Positions 8,046-17,637 of a DNA stretch of 64,000 nucleotides are shown here, piece after piece; within the stretch, counting starts at the first letter, position 1, and each line of letters starts with the position of its first letter. The notes beneath the pieces are model-generated. The model ran no database searches, was not told the DNA's origin, and saw nothing but the letters and a program-made list of their open reading frames with translations. The stretch comes from an uncultured Shewanella sp. (lineage in GTDB: Bacteria; Pseudomonadota; Gammaproteobacteria; Enterobacterales; Shewanellaceae), in contig NZ_CANMWS010000007.1 in NCBI RefSeq assembly GCF_947501665.1, positions 144,048-208,047 of the forward strand. The letters are read 5' to 3'. Made by a program: the position numbers and the translations under genes.

Positions 8046-9515
8046 TTACTTTTCGATGCCATATTTGTCCATGCGCCGATATAAAGATTGACGACTCAAA
8101 CCTAACGATTTTGCCACTCTGGCTATCACACCATTATGATCCATTAACGCCTTTTCGATACTCGCTTTACTCACAACGGGAAGTGCAGCACTAAAAACGG
8201 ATCCATTATCTTTACCTTGCCTGAAGGGTTGGGAAGCTTGATGCGTTATTGGTGACGATAAAAATGCTTTATTCATTGTTCCTCCACACTCAACAGTGTC
8301 ATGGGTATTAACGCCAAAATCATTAGCCGACAATATTCGACTCTGCGCCAAAATAACGGCCCGCTTGCAGGTATTTTCAAGCTCTCTGACATTACCGGGC
8401 CACGGATGATGATAAAGACTATGCTTAGCTTGTTTATCCAACTGAAACTCGGTACCAATAAAATGCTTCACTAAGGGTAAAATATCATCTTGACGCTGAT
8501 TTAAAGGCGCTAGTGCCAGTTCAATGACATTTAAACGATAAAATAAATCTTCCCTAAAATCACCCGCTGTTATTGCCGCATTGAGATCCGTGTTGGTCGC
8601 ACTAACAACCCGTACGTTCACTTTACGGGTAACATGACTCCCCAAACGTTCAAATTCACCGGTTTGTAATACTCGCAACAGTTTAATTTGCCCAGATAAG
8701 GGTAGATTACCGATTTCATCTAAAAATAGACTGCCGCCATCAGCGGCCTCAAATCGGCCTATTCGTGCTTTTGTAGCCCCCGTAAATGCCCCCACTTCTG
8801 CGCCAAATAATTCAGCCTCTAATAAATCAACAGGTAACGCGCCCACATTGACTTTGATAAACGGTTTATTCGCAAGTAACGAATTCGCATGAATAATATC
8901 GGCCAATTTATCTTTACCGGCACCGTTCGGGCCTGTGATCAGCACTGACACATCTGATTTAGCCACTTGCAAAGCCAAATCTACGCAACGCTGCATCACC
9001 CCACTGGCAAAGACTAACCCACATAAATTAGCCGATTCTATTCCTTGCATACGCTGCTGATTAACCCGCTCAAGCTGGCATTTTTCTTTTGATATATGCT
9101 GCAAAACAATGAGATTATTGATACTCGTTAGCAACTTATTATCATCCCAAGGCTTACCCATGTAATCGGCAGCACCAAGCTTGACTAATTCAACGGCTAA
9201 CTCCAGTTGAGTCCAAGCAGTGAGTATGATAATCGGCAAAGACGGCTGTTTTTTGCGTAAGGCATAAAACAATGCTTTGCCTTCCTCACCTGAGGTCGTA
9301 TCTTGAGTAAAGTTCATATCTTGTAATACTAAAGCGATATCATGCTTATCCACCAACTCCAATGCCGCCTGTGGTGATAAACACGTTAAGGTTGAATACC
9401 CTTGTAGCTGTAACATCAAAGACAAAGCATCACAAATTGCCTGATTATCATCAATAATTAAAATCAGCTCTTCTGCTTGTATCACTGACGATACCGGATT
9501 ATCTAATACACTCAT
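8046..9515 (-). CDS. NtrC-family sigma54-dependent response regulator
   Basis: About 489 residues from ATG 9515, which has AAGGGG eight bases upstream (a GTG at 9521 is the longer alternative). The receiver has the acidic pair LIIDDN and the phosphoacceptor in LVLQDMNF; the AAA+ domain has Walker A GPNGAGKD, the sigma54-contact loop GAFTGATKARIGRF, Walker B GGSLFLDEIGNLPL and a Fis-type helix-turn-helix at the C-terminus (IARVAKSLGLSRQSLYRRM). The intact GAFTGA loop means it can act with sigma54. Stop and kinase start are adjacent. It probably binds the TGTCCG repeats upstream of the same operon. Confidence 0.9.
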   Translation of the reverse strand: MSVLDNPVSSVIQAEELILIIDDNQAICDALSLMLQLQGYSTLTCLSPQAALELVDKHDIALVLQDMNFTQDTTSGEEGKALFYALRKKQPSLPIIILTAWTQLELAVELVKLGAADYMGKPWDDNKLLTSINNLIVLQHISKEKCQLERVNQQRMQGIESANLCGLVFASGVMQRCVDLALQVAKSDVSVLITGPNGAGKDKLADIIHANSLLANKPFIKVNVGALPVDLLEAELFGAEVGAFTGATKARIGRFEAADGGSLFLDEIGNLPLSGQIKLLRVLQTGEFERLGSHVTRKVNVRVVSATNTDLNAAITAGDFREDLFYRLNVIELALAPLNQRQDDILPLVKHFIGTEFQLDKQAKHSLYHHPWPGNVRELENTCKRAVILAQSRILSANDFGVNTHDTVECGGTMNKAFLSSPITHQASQPFRQGKDNGSVFSAALPVVSKASIEKALMDHNGVIARVAKSLGLSRQSLYRRMDKYGIEK

Positions 9516-9575
9516 GGCCACAGCCCCTTAAAACTCAACTTTATCTCTCAATGCAATAGCGTTTAACGCTTTACT

Positions 9576-10787
9576 CTACACACTTCGTGTTGCCGTCGCA
9601 GGTGAAATCATCGCCGCTTTTTGCGCTGGAATGATCACTGCAATTGTCGTTAACATCATTAAGCCTAAAAACGTGAGCAAAGGATAAAGCGGTGCAAGCA
9701 TAGGTAAGCTATACAGCTGCATTAATTGTTGCCCAAGTTGTAGCGCCAATACAGCTCCAAGGCTACCGCCTATAATACAAATAATATAATTTTCAATGAG
9801 AAAGAAACGAATAATATCACCTTTCGTGGCGCCAAGGGCACGGCGAGTACCAATTTGTTTGGTACGGCGGCCAATATTAAACATCACCATGCCCGCTAAA
9901 CCCAAAGAGGTGATGAGTAAGAGTAATATCACCATCATCCCCAGCACGGTGGCCATTAACTCATGAGCACGATAGGCTCCCTTCCTATAATCCGCAATCG
10001 TCTTAAAACCTCTGATCACTCGATTAGGCTCATCTTGATGCAGCAATGCCGGAATACGCGCTGTTAATGCGGCAATATTTTCAGGCTCACTGCGCACCAC
10101 ATACTTATAAAAAGCGCCACTCATTGGTACATTAAAAATAAGGCTATTATCATTCATCTCCCTATCTACCCAAGCCCCTTGTAACGTGTCAATCACACCG
10201 ATCACTTTAGTCGGGTAATCACCCCACTCTCCCATATAAATAGTTTGACCTAAAGGCGAACCCTCACCCCATGTTTTTTGAGCAAATGCCTGAGTCACTA
10301 ACACTAATGTTGGTGACTCGCCACCTTGACTCACTATTTCATCAGGATAAAAGTTTCTTCCCTCGATTAAATGAATACCTAAGGTATTTACTAAGTGTTC
10401 ATCACCATAAAAAGTCGGTGCCTCAGGGGCTGATTTTGATGTCTCTAGACTCTCCCCCACGGTAAACGTTGATGAAGAGCCACCACCACCTAAAGGCGAC
10501 ATGTTAATCACGCTTGCATCAATCACCTCTGGCAAACGCCTAATTGCTGCTAAATCACGCTGCCTCTGTTTATCTAAATCAATATTACTATCAAAAGCAT
10601 AAAGGTTAAATGTAAACACTTGCGCTTCTGACACGCCAGAATCACGCTTCATTAAGCTTAAACGCTCAATAATAATAAAACTGGCATTCGCCACTATGGC
10701 AACCGACAGCATAATCTGTAATAACAGCAGTACGGGAGCCGTTTTATTACGCATTAAGGTACTGAAAATGGGTCTAATATGTAACAT
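9576..10787 (-). CDS. MacB/FtsX-family ABC exporter permease (second)
   Basis: The start MLHIRPIFSTLMRNK at 10787, preceded by AAAAGGA, gives 403 residues; the longer open frame to 10907 is only read-through into the previous gene. One N-terminal membrane helix, a large extracytoplasmic MacB_PCD-type domain and three C-terminal helices ending in the FtsX-like block (IGRRTKQIGTRRALGATKGDIIRFF) are seen. It probably pairs with the preceding permease as a heterodimer. Such permeases move substrates or lipoproteins from the periplasmic side by mechanotransmission rather than through a channel (family knowledge). The spacing to the preceding gene is 11 bases. Confidence 0.85.
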   Translation of the reverse strand: MLHIRPIFSTLMRNKTAPVLLLLQIMLSVAIVANASFIIIERLSLMKRDSGVSEAQVFTFNLYAFDSNIDLDKQRQRDLAAIRRLPEVIDASVINMSPLGGGGSSSTFTVGESLETSKSAPEAPTFYGDEHLVNTLGIHLIEGRNFYPDEIVSQGGESPTLVLVTQAFAQKTWGEGSPLGQTIYMGEWGDYPTKVIGVIDTLQGAWVDREMNDNSLIFNVPMSGAFYKYVVRSEPENIAALTARIPALLHQDEPNRVIRGFKTIADYRKGAYRAHELMATVLGMMVILLLLITSLGLAGMVMFNIGRRTKQIGTRRALGATKGDIIRFFLIENYIICIIGGSLGAVLALQLGQQLMQLYSLPMLAPLYPLLTFLGLMMLTTIAVIIPAQKAAMISPATATRSV

Positions 10788-10798
10788 GTAACATCCTT

Positions 10799-12100
10799 TT
10801 ATTGGCTCTTTAAATAAATGCTCGGTTGAGTACGACAAACTCGCCAGGCAGGATACATGCCAGCCAGCAAAGCAGAACCGATGGCAACAGTGGGCGCAAA
10901 AATCCACATACTAACGTCCAACTGAGTTAACGCTTCGCCTAATTTAAAATGTGACGTGAGTAAAGATAATGCCGCCCAAGCCCAAAATAATCCCAGTATT
11001 CCACCCGCAGCGCCAATCATGGCAACCTCGATCATGTATTGGGCAAAGATTTGCAATCGACTTGCGCCAATGGCACGGCGTACTCCCACTTCAGGTGCAC
11101 GTTTTAAAAATTTAGCTAATAGTAGTCCTAACATGTTGACGAGACATACCACGAGAAACAGCAAACTCAATCCCACCAGAATTTTATTATCTTCAGGCAC
11201 GACTTTATTAACATTGAGCCAAGTTTGAACATTTGAAATCTCGCCTCTCGCCTCCTCATGTTCAAAACGACCTATGCGCTGTTGCTGCTTCACATAAGTC
11301 TGCAGCCACACTTGATAATCTTGAACTTGCTGCTCAGTTTCAAGTTCTACCCAGTATTGCAACCAATGTGTTTCAGACAGCAAGCCTTCTTGGTAATTTC
11401 GAATATCTTCGGTACTCCAACTTTGATTATTTCCCCAGGACTCTAACTGTTCAATGGGTGCCAAAGAAAAAGGCACATATATAAGTTCTGGTTCACTAAA
11501 AGGGCCATTATTTAAATCGTAATACTTTGGACTTGGATGCCAATCCGCTATCACGCCCACGACTTGATATAGGTGTTGGTTTAGAAACAGCTCACGGCCC
11601 ACACTGTTTTCACCTTTAAATAAACGTTGGTTTAATGTCTGGCTAATCACAACTTGATAGGCGGGGTTGATATCAACCTCTTCATTCCAGGGGGCCCCAA
11701 AAATAAATGGCACTGAAAATAATTCAAAAAAATCACTGTCTGTCGCTCTGATTTTTTCTAACATTGGTTGAAAATCAGGATCTTTGGTTTGCAATGCCGC
11801 ACCCGTTTTAAACATCACGATTTGTCTCGTCGGTACTGTACTTTTTCGTAAGTTAATCGCATCTTGATAGGTAATTTGTTCATTAATATCAGGCCAAGTA
11901 TCCCTCCCTTGACTCATTAACTGCACAGCAAAAAGTTGACTGGAACGCTCCCCTGCAGGGTTGGTATTCATCTGTTGATACACATTAAAAGTGGTGATGG
12001 TAATACCAATCCCAATTGAAATAGCAAGCACCATCAACAACGATAAGTAAGGCGTTCGCTTGATACTGCGCCAACCTAAGTCCATATAATAAAAAAACAT
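10799..12100 (-). CDS. MacB/FtsX-family ABC exporter permease (first)
   Basis: A 433-residue permease with the MacB layout: an N-terminal helix (YLSLLMVLAISIGIGITITTF), a long periplasmic domain with the typical phrases VVISQTLNQRLFKGENSVG and YQVVGVIADWHPSP, then three C-terminal helices with the FtsX motif (KRAPEVGVRRAIGASRLQIFAQY). ATG 12100 has AAGGAAGGA upstream. It lies between the ATPase gene and a second permease gene. The two permeases share architecture but are divergent in sequence, as in a heterodimeric exporter. Confidence 0.85.
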   Translation of the reverse strand: MFFYYMDLGWRSIKRTPYLSLLMVLAISIGIGITITTFNVYQQMNTNPAGERSSQLFAVQLMSQGRDTWPDINEQITYQDAINLRKSTVPTRQIVMFKTGAALQTKDPDFQPMLEKIRATDSDFFELFSVPFIFGAPWNEEVDINPAYQVVISQTLNQRLFKGENSVGRELFLNQHLYQVVGVIADWHPSPKYYDLNNGPFSEPELIYVPFSLAPIEQLESWGNNQSWSTEDIRNYQEGLLSETHWLQYWVELETEQQVQDYQVWLQTYVKQQQRIGRFEHEEARGEISNVQTWLNVNKVVPEDNKILVGLSLLFLVVCLVNMLGLLLAKFLKRAPEVGVRRAIGASRLQIFAQYMIEVAMIGAAGGILGLFWAWAALSLLTSHFKLGEALTQLDVSMWIFAPTVAIGSALLAGMYPAWRVCRTQPSIYLKSQ

Positions 12101-12125
12101 GTTTATCCTTCCTTTTCATAACACG

Positions 12126-12848
12126 CTAGATAGCCAGTGAATGTTCTTCTGCTTTAGCATTGAATGCTTGGGATTGATCCATGCTAAAGTCACACACTTG
12201 ACCATCGACTATCTGAATATTTCGCTGAGCACGCCTAGCTAAATCACCATCATGGGTCACCATAATAATGGTCGTGCCTGATTGATTAATGTTTTCAAGT
12301 AACTCCATCACTTGCCTTGCCATTAAACTGTCTAAGTTCCCTGTTGGCTCATCGGCCAATAAGAATCTCGGCTCCCCCGCTAACGCTCTGGCAATCGCCA
12401 CTCTTTGCTGCTGCCCCCCCGATAACTGTGACGGTAAATGTTTCATGCGTGCAGCTAGCCCAACTTGCTCCAGTGCTTGCGTCATACGGCGATGCCGCTC
12501 TTTGGCATTAAAACCACGATACCTTAAGGGAACTTCTACATTTTCAGCTAGATTCAAATCAGAAATCAAATTAAAACCTTGAAAAATAAAACCTATTTTT
12601 TCATTGCGGATCGCGGAACTTCTATTATCACTGACATTAGAGATATTGACGCCATCAAGAAAATAATCCCCATGGGTAAAGCCTTCCAATAACCCAGCAA
12701 TATTTAAAAACGTGGTTTTTCCTGAGCCAGAAGGGCCTGTCACCGCAACAAACTCACCTTCATTCACTTCTAGATTAAAATCTCGCAACGCATGAGTTTC
12801 CACGAGATCGGTTTTAAAAACCTTACTGATATTTTTCATTAATAACAT
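12126..12848 (-). CDS. ABC exporter ATPase, LolD/MacB type
   Basis: A 240-residue single ATPase domain: Walker A GPSGSGKTTF, Q-loop FIFQGFNLISDLNLAENV, signature LSGGQQQRVAIARAL, Walker B FLLADEPTGNLDS and switch histidine MVTHDGD. LolD/MacB-type ATPases drive FtsX-like permeases. ATG 12848 is preceded by AGGAAG. The gene lies between the adaptor and permease genes on the same strand; the 159-base gap to the adaptor gene is the longest within the operon but has no visible terminator. Confidence 0.9.
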   Translation of the reverse strand: MLLMKNISKVFKTDLVETHALRDFNLEVNEGEFVAVTGPSGSGKTTFLNIAGLLEGFTHGDYFLDGVNISNVSDNRSSAIRNEKIGFIFQGFNLISDLNLAENVEVPLRYRGFNAKERHRRMTQALEQVGLAARMKHLPSQLSGGQQQRVAIARALAGEPRFLLADEPTGNLDSLMARQVMELLENINQSGTTIIMVTHDGDLARRAQRNIQIVDGQVCDFSMDQSQAFNAKAEEHSLAI

Positions 12849-13007
12849 TTTTCTCTTCCTTATTTATTCGTGGCGCTAGACCAGTTGTGTTCCATCAATA
12901 AAGCACTTCATCATCTCAGGGGGCTCAAACAAGCTCACTTCAAGTTGAAAAGACAGCTCCAATAATGAGAAATGAACAAAGAACTTTTATTTTTATTATG
13001 TTAATCA

Positions 13008-14270
13008 CTAACGAAGTTGTACTTCGTCGGCATTTTTAAAAGGATCAAGATTGGAGATCACCCAAACATCTCCTGCACGTCCACCGCTCAGTACTTCAAC
13101 ATGACTCATGCTGCGAGCCCCTAACGAGATCTCAATAGGCTTAGCGATATTCTCTTGTACCGCATAAGCATTTTTCCCCCCACCACTGCGCACAAATGCG
13201 CCTTGTTTCACCATCAGTACATCGGGCTTATTCTCAAGTAACACTCGCGCTGATAAGCGCTGATTTTGCCTTAAGTGTAAACTGTCATCTTGAGTAAAAC
13301 GGACTCTGGCGGTCACTTCACGATTAATCACCTCTGGAGAAATAGATGATAAGGTACCGGCAACGGTAACTGCACCAAAATTAAGCTCAACATCCATGCC
13401 TAAACCTAATTCATCGGCATAAGTTTCAGGCACCGCCAGCTCCGCCTCAAACTGACTTAAATCTACCACTGTTAATAATGCTTGACCTTGAGTCACTCGC
13501 GCTTTTTGATCCACGAGCCAATTTCCAATTATCCCCGTAACAGGGGCAGTAACTTCAAGGGCCTTAACTTGCCGCTTTAATTCAGTGACGATAAGGTGTT
13601 GACGTTGAAGGTCTGCTCCCTTGTCTTTTATTTCAAAACTCAATGTATCTTTCATCAACGCCACTTCTTTTTCTGAATGGGCAAATTGTAATATCGCTTT
13701 TTGTAACGTATCTTTACCTGCTTCAAAATCAATTTCGCTAATTAAATGTGTCTTAATTAACAGATCCCCACGCCGACTTTCTCGCTTTGCTGCCGCTAAA
13801 TCGACTCTGGCTAAATCAAGGATCTGCTCACTGGCTAATTGCTGACGCCGTGCATCCAATTTGGCGCGCTCTAACGCACTTTTCATGCCTTCTAATACTG
13901 AGTTTTGTTGTTTTAACCGACTCATTAACCCATGGCTTTCAACTTTCGCAATCACCTCGCCTTTTTTAACCCGATCGCCAGGATTGAGCATCAATGTCAC
14001 ATTTCCCATTTCGGTGCTATATAATATTGGCGCATTCGCCGCCACTATCGTCCCTGTCGTACTCACATCACGAATTAATGTGCCTTTTTCTAAGGTCGCT
14101 AATCTCAGTTTTTCAGCATCGATAGAAAAGCGTGCTTGAGGTGAAGAGAGGCTCATCCATACCAGTCCAATCATCAATATTGTTCCCCCTATCATCAATA
14201 TTGGCCTGATAACTTTTCTGTTTTTACGGGGAGTATGCGCCTTATCCTGCCCACTGGTGTCTTTAATCAT
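13008..14270 (-). CDS. Periplasmic adaptor (HlyD/MacA family) of the ABC export system
   Basis: A 420-residue membrane-fusion protein. ATG 14270 is chosen over a TTG at 14285 because AGAGG precedes it. A cytoplasmic N-terminus and one helix (ILMIGGTILMIGLVWMSL) are followed by the biotinyl-lipoyl half (VMLNPGDRVKKGEVIAKVES appears as TLMLNPGDRVKKGEV here), a long coiled-coil hairpin (about 105-220) and a second lipoyl half (LEVTAPVTGIIGNWLV) with beta-barrel. It would link the ABC permeases to an outer-membrane TolC-like channel, which is not encoded in this operon. It is the first gene downstream of the sigma54 promoter. Confidence 0.87.
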   Translation of the reverse strand: MIKDTSGQDKAHTPRKNRKVIRPILMIGGTILMIGLVWMSLSSPQARFSIDAEKLRLATLEKGTLIRDVSTTGTIVAANAPILYSTEMGNVTLMLNPGDRVKKGEVIAKVESHGLMSRLKQQNSVLEGMKSALERAKLDARRQQLASEQILDLARVDLAAAKRESRRGDLLIKTHLISEIDFEAGKDTLQKAILQFAHSEKEVALMKDTLSFEIKDKGADLQRQHLIVTELKRQVKALEVTAPVTGIIGNWLVDQKARVTQGQALLTVVDLSQFEAELAVPETYADELGLGMDVELNFGAVTVAGTLSSISPEVINREVTARVRFTQDDSLHLRQNQRLSARVLLENKPDVLMVKQGAFVRSGGGKNAYAVQENIAKPIEISLGARSMSHVEVLSGGRAGDVWVISNLDPFKNADEVQLR

Positions 14271-14353
14271 ATTCACGCCTCTCAATATCCATTACTCATA
14301 TCGCTTTCCTTTACTACATTCATTTAAGCGGTCAGTGTTTTACATTAAATAAA

Positions 14354-14368
14354 GCGAGAAGCATGCCA
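14354..14368 (-). promoter_or_regulatory. Sigma54 (-24/-12) promoter of the export/two-component operon
   Basis: On the minus strand the sequence reads TTGGCATGCTTCTCGCTTT. It has GG and GC exactly at the spacing of the TGGCACG-N4-TTGCW consensus, with most other positions matching. It is about 85 bases upstream of the adaptor start. A sigma54-type activator is encoded in the same operon, which strengthens the call. Confidence 0.8.
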
Positions 14369-14421
14369 ACACTCATTTATTATTAAAAAAACATAAACTT
14401 AATAAAAACCACAAATAAAAG

Positions 14422-14493
14422 TGTCCGGCGGACAGCGCAAAGAAGTGTCCGATACCATTTCCTAATCTGTCCGGTAAGACAAATAAGTGTCCG
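14422..14493. promoter_or_regulatory. Cluster of four TGTCCG repeats, probable enhancer sites for the NtrC-type regulator
   Basis: TGTCCG occurs at 14422, 14446, 14468 and 14488, spaced 24, 22 and 20 bases, i.e. about two helical turns each. The first is a perfect 13-bp palindrome (TGTCCGGCGGACA); the third is a near-palindrome (TGTCCGGTAAGACA). The cluster lies about 55-130 bases upstream of the -24/-12 element, the usual enhancer position for sigma54 activators. Confidence 0.75.
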
Positions 14494-14499
14494 TTCATT

Positions 14500-14838
14500 G
14501 TTAATAAAAAATGGACTCTGTGAATGTAGATAAAAAGCAAGTGATAAATGCGGAATAGACATAGTGATGAAATAAACTAGATTAATGCTATTTAAATCAT
14601 TATTTACTTATTAATCAATAACTAATTAACATACCATCGACTAACTAACTAATAACCATGAATTTTATATTGTTTTTATCTTGTATAAATTTGATCTAAT
14701 TGTTTGAAACTTGTTTGTTATTAAGCTATTTTAGTCGGTTTTCGTGTAAATAATTCTAATTTCAAACGAGATACAGTACCAAAGTGTCAAAATTAAGGTG
14801 CTGATCTTCAATTTATTTTATCTGTATTAGGCGGTTAG
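14500..14838. other. AT-rich region upstream of the molybdenum hydroxylase genes
   Basis: This is the remainder of the divergent gap. No gene, palindrome or recognisable promoter stands out; it must carry the promoter of the rightward hydroxylase operon. Confidence 0.4.
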
Positions 14839-17637
14839 ATGAAAGAATTTAAACAGACGCGTCGGGAATTTATAAAAACCGTCGTGATTGCTGGTGTGAG
14901 TGTTTATTTTGCACCCCTTGCAAGCGCCATGACTCGAGAACAAGAATACCTTTATAAACCCAATAAAAATTGGGCGAGCAATGGTGAAGCAAAATATAGA
15001 GTTGATGCGGTACAAAAAGTCACGGGACAGAAAGTGTTTGCTCGTGATTTCAGAGCACAAGATTTTAATGACTGGCCAAATAACCAATGGCATGGCTATA
15101 TTGTATGTGCGACCAAAGCGGATCAACTTTTCGAAAGTATTGACTTATCCTTTTTAGAAAAACAACCAACCAAAATCATTCTTGCTGAAGACTTAGCTAA
15201 ACATGATATTGAATTACCTCAATTTCATGGTGAAGATATGTTACTTGAAAAAGGCAAAGTAGCACACTTTCTGGGTCATCCCGTTGCCATTTTACTGTTT
15301 GATCGTTTTGATGATTTCAATGCTGCGAAATCACGTCTCGATTTCAATCCAAACGTTATCAAATATGGTGCAACCGTCCCCACTTATGAACGGAACCCTT
15401 ATGCCGCATGGCGCGTAGTACGCGTCGCTGAAAATCGTACCGAAGGAAAAGATATTTTTTCCCCTTTTCAAGACGGATTATTCTTTCCCGCTTACCAACT
15501 CAGACAACCTAAATGGCCATCGAACCGTAATGTCAGTGGTGATTTAGGAGAAAGAGGCATGTTTTATGCCGATCGTATCAATCAAAGTATGTCTGATGAT
15601 CAATTTCATGTGGTTGAGAAACAATTTCAAACTCAAATCATCGAGCCTATGATGCTAGAGCCTGAAGCCGCTAATATCTGGTTTGATGCTGAAAATGCCA
15701 CTCTACATGGTACTGTTACCTGTCAAGATCCCACCGATTTCACCGAAATGGCAGTGCATATGCTTAAAGCCTCAAAACCCGGTAAAGAAGTCGAGAATGT
15801 CAAACTCTATTCTGGCTTTGTAGGGGGTGCCTTTGGCGCGAAAGATCATTCTATCTTTCCTTTTTATGCCTTAGCAGCTAGCTTATTTACTGATGGCAAT
15901 CCTATTCGCATTGCAAATGATCGTTACCAGCAATTTCAATCGGGCTTAAAACGCCACCCGTTTAAAATTGAAAATCGATTAGCCATCAATAAAGAAACAC
16001 TTAAAATTGAAGCGTTGAGCTCTAAATCTGATGTAGACGGTGGTGGTCGTGAAAATTTCTCGGCCAGTGTTGCCTCGGCAGGTATGTCTGCTATGCAAGG
16101 CGTCTTTTATATTCCGCAAAGCGATCTGCAAGCCACTGCACATTACTCTCGCAATGTCACATCAGGCTCCATGCGAGGTTACGGCTCGACACAATGTATG
16201 CCCGTTATTGATTTAATGATCGGTCAAGCTGCAGCGGAACTTCAAGTTGATCCCTTTGAATTACGTCGTAGGAACTTGCTAAAAACCGCTGATTTAAACA
16301 CCCAAGGCGCCGAAATTGACGGGGAAATACGCTACCGTGAGATTTTAGATAAGGCAGAGCAACATCCTATTTGGCAGCAAAGAGTTGCCAATAAAAAAGC
16401 CTTTGAAGCCAAACATCCCAATAAGCATTTTGGTGTGGGTTACTCTTTGCTTGCAAAAAACTATGGTACAGGTAACGTCGGCCCCAATGCAGCAGTTAAT
16501 ATCTCTCCTGATGGTGATATTTTACTGGAGATTGAGTACATGGAAATGGGCTCAGGCGCACAAACTAGCCAAGGGTTATTAACCCATGAGTTCTTTGGCT
16601 CAGCCGCAGATGAAGTGCATATCGCCGTCACTGAAACATGGAAAGCACTGCAACTGTATGAAACGGACAATCCGTATATCATTAGCCAAGAAAAGCAGGA
16701 TAAAATGTCCAAAGATCCTCTTTGGACACCGGTTAAACTCATGGCCAGTAGCGCCTCTGATTCAGCCACCTTCCAAACGGAAGCCACCAAAGGGGCATGC
16801 CGCGTTGTCTATCAATACGGTATTTTGCCTGCAGCTCGCATTTTATGGTCGCTGGCTAAAGACAGTGATTTATCTGCTGCAAACTGGCATGAAGGTCAAT
16901 TTACTTTAGCAGGCAAACCCGCCTTAGATTTTAAATTACTGGCCAAAACGGCTCACGAACTTGGCTTTATCACAGGCTGTGTCGCTCATACGGTTAACCG
17001 TTGGTCTTGGACTGAAGCTGAGTTTACCGTTGAAGGTGATACACAAGTTCACTCTTTAGATGCCATGGCTGTTCGATATGGTAATGGAGCAAATAACACC
17101 AAGAAACAAAAAATGGACAGCGCCGGCTATCACTTAATTAAACGTAACTGGGTCAATTATCCAAGCACAAAATTTAATAATGCCATGGTAACTTACTATG
17201 CTCCTTGCGATTGTTTAATTGAACTTGCTGTCGATAAATATACTGGAAAAGTGGATATTCTTCGTTCTCACAGCGTACTAGATGCGGGGCCTGTGATTTC
17301 TCAACCCATAGTAGATGGGCAAATTCAAGGTGGCCTCGCTATGGGTGTTGGTCATGTATTGCATGAGTATTTACCCCCATTTGAAGAAGGTGCGGGCAAC
17401 GGAACATGGAACCTCAACCGTTATCATGTCCCTATGGTGTCAGATCTTCCTGTGTGGAATATGACATCTGAAACCTTACCTTCTACCGATCGTGCTGCAA
17501 GACCAAAAGGGATTGCGGAAGTGGTTATGCTTCCCGTTATTTCAGCCGTTCAAGATGCCCTTTTTAATGCAATAGGTGAACGCTTTGAGCACACCCCTAT
17601 TACAGCACAACAGATCAAAGCGAGAATTAACGCATGA
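14839..17637 (+). CDS. Molybdopterin large subunit of a periplasmic xanthine-oxidase-family hydroxylase (IorB / aldehyde dehydrogenase type)
   Basis: A 932-residue molybdenum hydroxylase. The N-terminus has a twin-arginine export motif (TRREFIK) and a hydrophobic stretch. Cofactor-binding blocks are visible: GGAFGAKDHS, TSGSMRGYGSTQCM near the middle, QTSQGLL, and the C-terminal RPKGIAEVVMLP whose Glu is the family's catalytic base. Family enzymes oxidise aldehydes or N-heterocycles with water as oxygen source. The next two genes provide 2Fe-2S and cytochrome subunits, the layout of membrane-associated aldehyde dehydrogenases and isoquinoline or nicotinate dehydrogenases. The substrate cannot be read from the sequence. 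Its stop overlaps the next start. Confidence 0.88.
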   Translation: MKEFKQTRREFIKTVVIAGVSVYFAPLASAMTREQEYLYKPNKNWASNGEAKYRVDAVQKVTGQKVFARDFRAQDFNDWPNNQWHGYIVCATKADQLFESIDLSFLEKQPTKIILAEDLAKHDIELPQFHGEDMLLEKGKVAHFLGHPVAILLFDRFDDFNAAKSRLDFNPNVIKYGATVPTYERNPYAAWRVVRVAENRTEGKDIFSPFQDGLFFPAYQLRQPKWPSNRNVSGDLGERGMFYADRINQSMSDDQFHVVEKQFQTQIIEPMMLEPEAANIWFDAENATLHGTVTCQDPTDFTEMAVHMLKASKPGKEVENVKLYSGFVGGAFGAKDHSIFPFYALAASLFTDGNPIRIANDRYQQFQSGLKRHPFKIENRLAINKETLKIEALSSKSDVDGGGRENFSASVASAGMSAMQGVFYIPQSDLQATAHYSRNVTSGSMRGYGSTQCMPVIDLMIGQAAAELQVDPFELRRRNLLKTADLNTQGAEIDGEIRYREILDKAEQHPIWQQRVANKKAFEAKHPNKHFGVGYSLLAKNYGTGNVGPNAAVNISPDGDILLEIEYMEMGSGAQTSQGLLTHEFFGSAADEVHIAVTETWKALQLYETDNPYIISQEKQDKMSKDPLWTPVKLMASSASDSATFQTEATKGACRVVYQYGILPAARILWSLAKDSDLSAANWHEGQFTLAGKPALDFKLLAKTAHELGFITGCVAHTVNRWSWTEAEFTVEGDTQVHSLDAMAVRYGNGANNTKKQKMDSAGYHLIKRNWVNYPSTKFNNAMVTYYAPCDCLIELAVDKYTGKVDILRSHSVLDAGPVISQPIVDGQIQGGLAMGVGHVLHEYLPPFEEGAGNGTWNLNRYHVPMVSDLPVWNMTSETLPSTDRAARPKGIAEVVMLPVISAVQDALFNAIGERFEHTPITAQQIKARINA

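Noticed and set aside
10788..10907. Extended N-terminus of the second exporter permease
   Set aside because: The extra 40 residues are read-through into the end of the upstream permease gene; ATG 10787 with AAAAGGA is a proper start.
14827..15126. Minus-strand open frame overlapping the start of the molybdenum hydroxylase gene
   Set aside because: Antisense to the confident large-subunit gene; no ribosome site.
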